Source: Perca fluviatilis
Lineage: Eukaryota > Chordata > Actinopteri > Perciformes > Percidae
Assembly: GCF_010015445.1 (NCBI RefSeq)
Contig: NC_053133.1
Coordinates: 22,773,922 to 22,837,921, forward strand
DNA length: 64,000 nt
Direction: 5' to 3'
This document shows, in pieces, positions 58,665-64,000 of the stretch. The notes under the pieces were generated by a model. It saw only the letters and a list, made by a program, of their open reading frames with translations. It was not told the origin of the DNA and searched no databases. The position numbers and the translations under genes are program-made. Position 1 is the stretch's first letter; each line of letters opens with the position of its first letter.

Positions 58665-59345
58665 TTTTATTTCACCTTTATTTTTACAGGCAAGTCATTA
58701 GAGTGGCCATATTATGCTCATTTTCAGGTTCATAATTGTAATTTGAGATTGTATCAGAATAGGTTTACATGGTTTAATTTTCAAAAAACACCATATTTTT
58801 TGTTGTACTGCACATTGCTGCAGCTCCTCTTTTCACCCTGTGTCAGGTCTCTGTTTTAGCTACCGAGTGAGACCTCTCAACATGCGCAGTAGCTAGGTAA
58901 GGATTACATGAGCTAGCTAGCTGTTTCTCCAACTTTGGCCTGTACAAGGCAGGATTAGCCGGCAGACTTCTTCTAAACATAAGTAGTTTGTAGATTAGGG
59001 TGAATTTGTGTGTGTTGTAGTGTTTTGCCATTGAGAACGAGCTAGCATGCTAACGGTTAGCCCCGTGGGCCCCTCGTTTCGGCTAGTGACATAGAAAGCT
59101 GTGCAGATTTTGAACAGCTCACCCGGAGACTGAAGGCAGGACACATTCAGAAACGGGTATCTCGCTCAAAACAGCATGGATGGGTTTTTTCAAAGTTTGT
59201 ATGCGTGTGGAAGCACCAGAGACACAAAATAACACCCCAAATCCCCCCAAAAAATTTTTTTCATAATATGGGCACTTTAAAAACAGGTTCATATTTACAA
59301 TGGCGGCCTGATAACTGGCATAGCCACTTAGGGAAAGGGAACATT
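58665..59345. repeat. Interspersed repeat split by a MITE
   Basis: The left part (CACCTTTATTTTTACAGGCAAG) and right part (ACAGGTTCATATTTACAATGG, TGGCATAGCCACTTAGGG) belong together, as in the uninterrupted relative at 26697-26775. Confidence 0.65.
58702..59276. mobile_element. TTAA-type MITE, 575 bp
   Basis: TIRs AGTGGCCATATTATG and CATAATATGGGCACT. Flanks TTAG (58698-58701) and TTAA (59277-59280) indicate a TTAA target with one change. The interior includes ACATGCGCAGTAGCTAGG and GCTAACGGTTAGCC. No coding capacity. Confidence 0.85.
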
Positions 59346-60385
59346 AGAAATACATACAGTTTAGAAATGACATAAAATACAATTTGAAATACTATACAGA
59401 AAAAAAAAGAGAAACGTCGTCATAAAGGGAGATCAAAGATCAGTATTATGAAAATGTTTCATTCTGTCAGTGTTTCCCCCCTCCATCTTTAGATCCAATA
59501 GTCTGCCTTTCTGACCTGATCGATAAAGTTTCACGTAATAATCAGACTACAAACGAGACAGAAAGAAGCTCCAGGCAACCTTCAGAGGAAGTCTGCTGGA
59601 TGTGTAACGGAAGCGTACTAAAGAGCCGTCTCTCATTAACATTCCCCACAGTCCCCTTCAACAATACATTCGCCTCGGTGCGAGTGGCCGCACTCAGCGG
59701 TGGGAGATGGATTTCTCGCTTCCCCGTGTCAGAATATTTTAATGTGTCATCAAAGTGGCAGCTCATTTCTGGCACAGCCAAACACTAAAGCCCGAGCCAA
59801 ACACTTGGAACAAGAAGTCTGTCTGAGGGATAATATTAGCATACGCTGCCTACGCGGTTTGACAGGAGAACCGATTCAGACACGACTCTATGGCGCAGTG
59901 CAGTGGTTGTGGACCTTTGTGCCACGGGCGTGAGATTGAGATTGCAGCACGGGGTGTGGATGCGTGTGGTGTGTGTCTGACAGAGAGAGAGACGGGGGTG
60001 GCTTCCCTTTTCTCTGATTCAAGCGGCGCTGTGACAAATCTCTTAAATCCCAGTTTTTGTTTAAACGCACACCGGCTTATCAGGCCTGTAATCCTCAGAG
60101 CATCCAAGAAACTCATATTTCAACCTGCGCACGGAAACTCGGAGAGCATTAAGATGCAGCAAAAAAAAAAAAAAAAAGAATTAACATTTCAACATCTTGG
60201 GGGAAAAACATGTCGGAGTGAGATGAGGAGACTGATATTCATTTAATCGTGCTCCCTGTATAGAAATCAGTCCGGGGAGTTTACTCTGTGACCTGTAGGG
60301 AAACACTTAAAGAAGTTGCTTCGCAAAAGCAGGAAAATAACCTTCCCCAAAACTCCTAATTTGTCTGAAATCTTAAAAGGAACAC
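59346..60385. other. 1.0 kb gene-free stretch
   Basis: Many overlapping frames of 60-118 codons at 59542-60246 on both strands without domains. A-run at 60161-60176. The sequence appears single copy. Confidence 0.35.
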
Positions 60386-60661
60386 GCCAACTTATTGGGA
60401 CTTTGTCTTATTCACCGTATCCCCCAGAGTTAGAGAAGTCCATACGTACCCTTCTCATCTCCGTGCGTGTCGTAACTCTGTCTGACGCACCCACCGCTAG
60501 CCTAGCTTAGCCCAGATCCTGGAGGTAACCGGCTCCATCTAGCCCACTGCTCCCAATAAGTGACTAAATAACGCCAACATGTTCCTATTTACATGTTGTG
60601 ATTTGTAGAGTCACAGCGTGTACAAATAACAAGGTCACATGACACACAGGCATCTTCTAAA

Positions 60662-61127
60662 GGCCGTTTTACAGTTCTGTGGAGGCTCCACGCAGAGCTC
60701 TCGCCGTAGCTTACGTCAGTGGCCTGATGTTTATACTGCCGGCATGTGTGTGTGTGTGTGTGTGGGGAGTGTGTGGTAGAGCGAGGGAGATAGTGAGAGC
60801 GTGACGCCGATTAGCTTCGGAGCCAGTAGCGACTCTAGAGTCATAGTGAGAGAAACAAAGTGTCTCCCCTGAGCTTTCTGACCACGGTGGGGAATCTGGA
60901 GCAGGAGAAGTTAACCCTCTCTTTGATTTCATGTCGTTTATGGAGAAGGAGAACCAGGAAATGAGTCGGGGGGGAAATGCACCGCTACCAAGCCACGGCC
61001 GAGCGACGTGCGTCGCCGCGACGTGTAGTTACATTTTTCGAGAGGCGCGTCAGGCTATGGCGTACGGTCCGGCGTAGACGCAGAGGGGTCTGCGCCGTCG
61101 ATTTTACTCACAACTATAAAATGGCCT
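60662..61127. mobile_element. PIF/Harbinger-like MITE, about 466 bp
   Basis: TIRs AGGCCGTTTTACAGTTCTG and CACAACTATAAAATGGCCT. TAA on both sides (60659-60661, 61128-61130) is the 3-bp target of PIF/Harbinger elements. About 240 bp of the left half are homologous to 5540-5815 in reverse orientation. No transposase remains. Confidence 0.7.
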
Positions 61128-61131
61128 TAAC

Positions 61132-61666
61132 CAGTCCTTCCAGAAAAATGCAGGGTTTTTTTGTGATTGTTGCGGGCAAAAATCCTTGATTATGCAGCAC
61201 GTTTTCTTAAAAAATGCGATGGGATATGCAGGATATTTATGCAATTTTATGCAATGAAATTGCGGGAACTTGCAAAAATTGTGGGAACTTGCAAAAATTG
61301 CGGGAACTTGCAAAAATTGCGGTTTGATGAAAAAGAGAGAAAAAAAAGTGATTCCCCCAACACCCTGCTTTTTGACGATGTTCACGTCACGTAATTACGT
61401 CACTTCATAACGTTCCCATGGCAACGGGGGGAAATGGCTGCTCTTGTGTGAAGTAAACGCAACATTTTTCAACTAGATATATGTGACTTTTTTGCAACGA
61501 AAATGCGGGGGATTATGAAATCGTGCAAGCCCCGCAAATTTTGCGCGTAAGTCGGCAATTTATGCGGCGTATTTGGGAAAATGCGCCCCCTGCATAAATA
61601 TGCGGACTTTGGCTGATTATGCATTGAATTATGCGATCGCATTATCGCGTTTTTCTGGAGGGACTG
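61132..61666. mobile_element. TTAA-type (Kolobok/piggyBac-like) MITE, 535 bp
   Basis: TIRs CAGTCCTTCCAGAAAAATGC and GCGTTTTTCTGGAGGGACTG. CTTAAC lies immediately on both sides (61126-61131, 61667-61672) and contains the TTAA target. The interior is rich in TGCGGG/TTATGCAAT motifs and has a 19-bp triplet at 61262-61318. It inserted exactly at the right edge of the Harbinger-like element. Confidence 0.82.
61262..61318. repeat. 19-bp tandem repeat, 3 copies
   Basis: GYGGGAACTTGCAAAAATT at 61262, 61281 and 61300. Confidence 0.96.
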
Positions 61667-61897
61667 CTTAACCGTATACATACTGGGAACTATATTCTCA
61701 GAAAGGCGAAGCACTGCTACTTCTGCTACTTGGGCGGAGTGATCAGCGCAGCACCCGAAAAGCACCGTTGTGACTCTCTGCTCCTCACCACGGGGCTTCT
61801 CGGGTGCTGCGAGCAAATCCCTCCAGGTCTGGCAACGCCAGACTAGCATCAAGCCATCTCAGCTGTCCCGGCATGAGCAGCTCTTCACCCTCTAGAC

Positions 61898-63312
61898 CAG
61901 TGTTTCTCAAATGGGGGGGGTACGTGTACCCCTAGGGGTACTCTGGAGGACTGCAGGGGGTACGTGAGATATTTAACAAAAATGTTTAATAGTTACAAGG
62001 CTGTTGTCCAGAACATTGTTCCCCTTTATGTAGAATTGTTTTTTTTTCTACCAAAAAAAGTTTCTCACTTTTTTCTTCTTATTAGGGCTGGTCCGAATAC
62101 CATTTTTTGAGCTTCGAAGCTTCGGTAGTGATGAGCATCGAATATTCGAAGATTCGGAGAGAGGGGGCTGAACATATTATCTCTAATAAAGGCAGGAATC
62201 TCTATGCATTTTGATTATTTTGAGAACCTTTCATCCAAACGACTTCACAAAGGAGTGCAGTGTCGTATTTGGTGCAATATAGATAGACAGGCCAGACGCG
62301 TTCAGAATTAATAAACTCTTAACCTCTCGAGGATCACCCCCCCCGACGCCGCTTCGTAACTGAACGGGTGGCTTGTAACCTCGATAAAACTTCCACTCAT
62401 TAGCGTTTTTATTACTTCAAAGCATTAAATCTTTAAAATATACAGCCATGTACACAACTGTTACAAAGTAACAGAAAATAAAACAATTCAGCCGTAATCT
62501 GCGCAGCCGAGAGTGCATGCATACCTGTTTTCGTTGTCCTTTCAGCAACAAACTGGTATTTTGACCAAAACTTGATTTTCATAAATCCCCAAGAGTCCAA
62601 GGAAATGTAATATCCAAGCTTTATATTCCAAAACGATCTCTTCGCCTCACAATGTTGAAGTTTCTGGCCGAATCACAACGGAAAAAGGCGAAACAGTTTT
62701 CCATTTCCGCACTTGTTATCGCCGCTAGCTTCTCTGCCTACCTAGCTAAATGCTCGAAGTGGGCGCATTGACATATATAAAAGTGGGCGTCATCGTGTAC
62801 CGACAGTATCTTCTTCTTCTTCTTTGTAGTTTATTGGCGGTTGGCAAACCAACTTAAATGTGCATTACCGCCACCAACTGGACTGGAGTGTGAACGAGAG
62901 ATAAATGCAGAAAATAAATAAACCCAAAAAACGAAAATTTGAATGTCAAATTTTCAAATCGAATACCAACCCACCGAACGAATATTCGAATACGCGGGTC
63001 CAGCCCTACTTCTTATGTCACTGTTTTTGAAAGTTTTGATTCTATTTTGACCTATTCTTGCCTTGTTTCCACCATCTTTGTCTTTTTTTTTTTTTTTACA
63101 GTTTTTGTCTCTCATGCTAATGAGAAAAAGAGATGTTTTTTTTTTTCAGTTACAAGGCTGTTGTTTAGTAAATCTATCATTGACAGCGCTGTACTGTTCC
63201 TGTTTATATACACTTTTTTTTTTCTACCGAAAATGATTAGCGCTGGTTATTACTTGGCTTAAAGAAACAATTCAAAAGGGGGACATTTTTGAAAAAAGTT
63301 TGAGAACCACTG
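61898..63312. mobile_element. hAT-like element (CAGTGTTTCTCAAA ends), interrupted
   Basis: Left end CAGTGTTTCTCAAATGGGG, right end TTTGAGAACCACTG. Flanks CTCTAGAC (61890-61897) and CTCTGAAC (63313-63320) agree in 6 of 8 bases. GTTACAAGGCTGTTGT occurs at 61991 and again at 63149, showing an internal duplication. A 926-bp hAT sits inside it at 62083. Confidence 0.72.
62083..63008. mobile_element. hAT-type element nested in the above, 926 bp, perfect 8-bp TSD
   Basis: Ends TAGGGCTGGTCCGAATACC and GCGGGTCCAGCCCTA with further TTCGAATATTCG-type inverted sequence inside. Perfect direct repeat CTTCTTAT at 62075-62082 and 63009-63016. The segment GTAGTTTATTGGCGGTTGGC through TTACCGCCACCAACTGG at about 62827-62880 looks like another repeat carried in the element. 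No transposase frame. Confidence 0.92.
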
Positions 63313-63377
63313 CTCTGAACTTTACAGAGAAAGCAAATGTTCTTTGCTGCCGCTGCTTCACACCTCACTGTCCGCAG

Positions 63378-63378
<1 letters not shown>

Positions 63379-63451
<73 letters not shown>

Positions 63452-63477
63452 CACCCCAAAAAAAAAAAAAAAAAGAA
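63379..63477. repeat. Long interrupted poly(A) tract
   Basis: About 90 A with single G interruptions and one ACCCACCCC break. The tract is bounded by G-rich sequence. Length and interruptions are suspicious for homopolymer sequencing or assembly error. Poly-Lys and poly-Phe frames are artefacts. Confidence 0.8.
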
Positions 63478-63499
63478 AGGGGGAAAAAAAAGGCCAAAA

Positions 63500-63748
63500 A
63501 CAAAAAGGGGGCAGCCTGTTGTTCTGAGGGCCGCGGGGAGACGCAAAAGTGTGAGCGGCGTTGACAGGCCTGGCCCCTTCTGCCTGTCCAATCACTGCCC
63601 TGATCACGACATCTGATCCAGTGGTGGCCAACAGCTGCACTGTGGATTTTTTTGGCACCGCCATGCCTGTCGTGCCTTTAGAGCTTGGAGTTGGAATTAG
63701 AGTTGGTTATGGCCCCTCCTCTTTGGAATGGCCTCCCTCTACATGTTC
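63500..63748. other. Short gene-free stretch
   Basis: Part of a 109-codon plus-strand frame (63561-63890) that runs into the next repeat; no domain recognised. Confidence 0.35.
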
Positions 63749-63749
63749 A

Positions 63750-64000
63750 CCCTCCTGTTGTCCTCGGGTCAAATTTGACCCATTTAAAAACAAGTTTCTA
63801 TATCAGAAATTTGGGTTTTTTTCATCCAAATTCTCAAAAAAAATAATGTGGATGGTTCACAACAACGCTCTTCACAAGTCAAATAAATGATCAGGTCGCT
63901 ACTTTCATTGAATTTGGGTGTTTTATTGAATTTTATAGCATTTGAAAATGACAAAAATGTCGGAAAAAGAGCTTCAAAAACGTGGGGAAAAAAACAACAA
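63750..64000 (+). repeat. Interspersed repeat, running off the window
   Basis: CCTGTTGTCCTCGGGTCAAATTTGACCC, TATATCAGAAATTTGGGTTT and CTCTTCACAAGTCAAATAAA form a string I recognise from many teleost genomes. The right end lies outside the window. Confidence 0.6.

Larger units (their letters stand above)
60386..61857. repeat. Old interspersed repeat split by two insertions
   Basis: The left part is 60386-60660 (ACACGCCAACTTATTGGGAC, CACCCACCGCTAGCCTAGC, TAACGCCAACATGTTCC). The right part is 61671-61857 (CCGTATACATACTGGGAAC, CTTCTGCTACTTGGGCGGAG). I recall these two halves as contiguous in other fish genomes, joined at CATCTTCTAACCGTATAC. The right half includes an imperfect hairpin (AGCACCCGAAAAGCAC / GCTTCTCGGGTGCT). 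Confidence 0.7.

Overview
The window looks like teleost fish nuclear DNA, most likely from a percomorph. This is inferred from repeat families I recognise from memory, not from a database search. The supporting features are tRNA-headed SINEs, many 350-1000 bp hAT-type non-autonomous elements with 8-bp target-site duplications (TSDs), Tc1/mariner elements with TA duplications, L2/Rex-like LINE 3' ends, and very dense (CA)n/(GT)n arrays. I find no convincing host protein-coding exon, no free-standing tRNA or rRNA gene, no CRISPR array and no bacterial-style operon. Open reading frames are short and mostly run through microsatellites or transposon debris. The window is best read as intergenic or intronic sequence dominated by transposable elements.

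Layout. 0.4-2.3 kb: two short terminal-inverted-repeat (TIR) elements and an (AT)n array. 3.2-4.1 kb: an old repeat split by a SINE with an 18-bp TSD. 5.26-7.69 kb: a nest in which a hAT-like element carries a second hAT-like element and a Tc1-type MITE. 9.05-9.6, 15.67-15.97 and 37.2-37.4 kb: three loci sharing a 26-29 bp GTTGGGTTTAGG-type repeat. 10.7-11.2, 14.0-14.4, 21.7-22.1, 51.55-52.0, 54.97-55.3 and 57.6-58.0 kb: separate hAT-type MITEs, five of them with 8-bp TSDs. 17.46-18.51 kb: a TTAA-flanked element expanded by a 15-copy 46-bp minisatellite. 20.75-21.57 kb: a candidate solo LTR. 24.8-31.6 kb: a cluster of long GT/CA arrays, including a ~100-bp sequence present twice in opposite orientation. 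34.4-34.8 kb: the 3' end of an L2-like LINE. 35.37-37.0 kb: a full-length Tc1 element with a frameshifted transposase. 37.07-37.59 and 40.33-40.71 kb: foldback elements. 39.6-40.02 kb: three copies of a ~147-bp unit. 43.04-43.64 kb: a long polypurine strand. 58.7-59.3 and 60.4-61.9 kb: more nested insertions. 61.9-63.3 kb: a hAT inside an older hAT-like element. The last 250 bp enter another interspersed repeat.

The one clear coding relic is the Tc1 transposase. Its three catalytic acidic residues survive with DD34E spacing, but it is broken by at least three frame changes. Three hAT-type elements also carry what look like remnants of an N-terminal BED zinc finger, which suggests they are deletion derivatives of autonomous hAT transposons. 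I found no new biological system. The most informative content is insertion history: several nested insertions can be ordered in time from intact target-site duplications.
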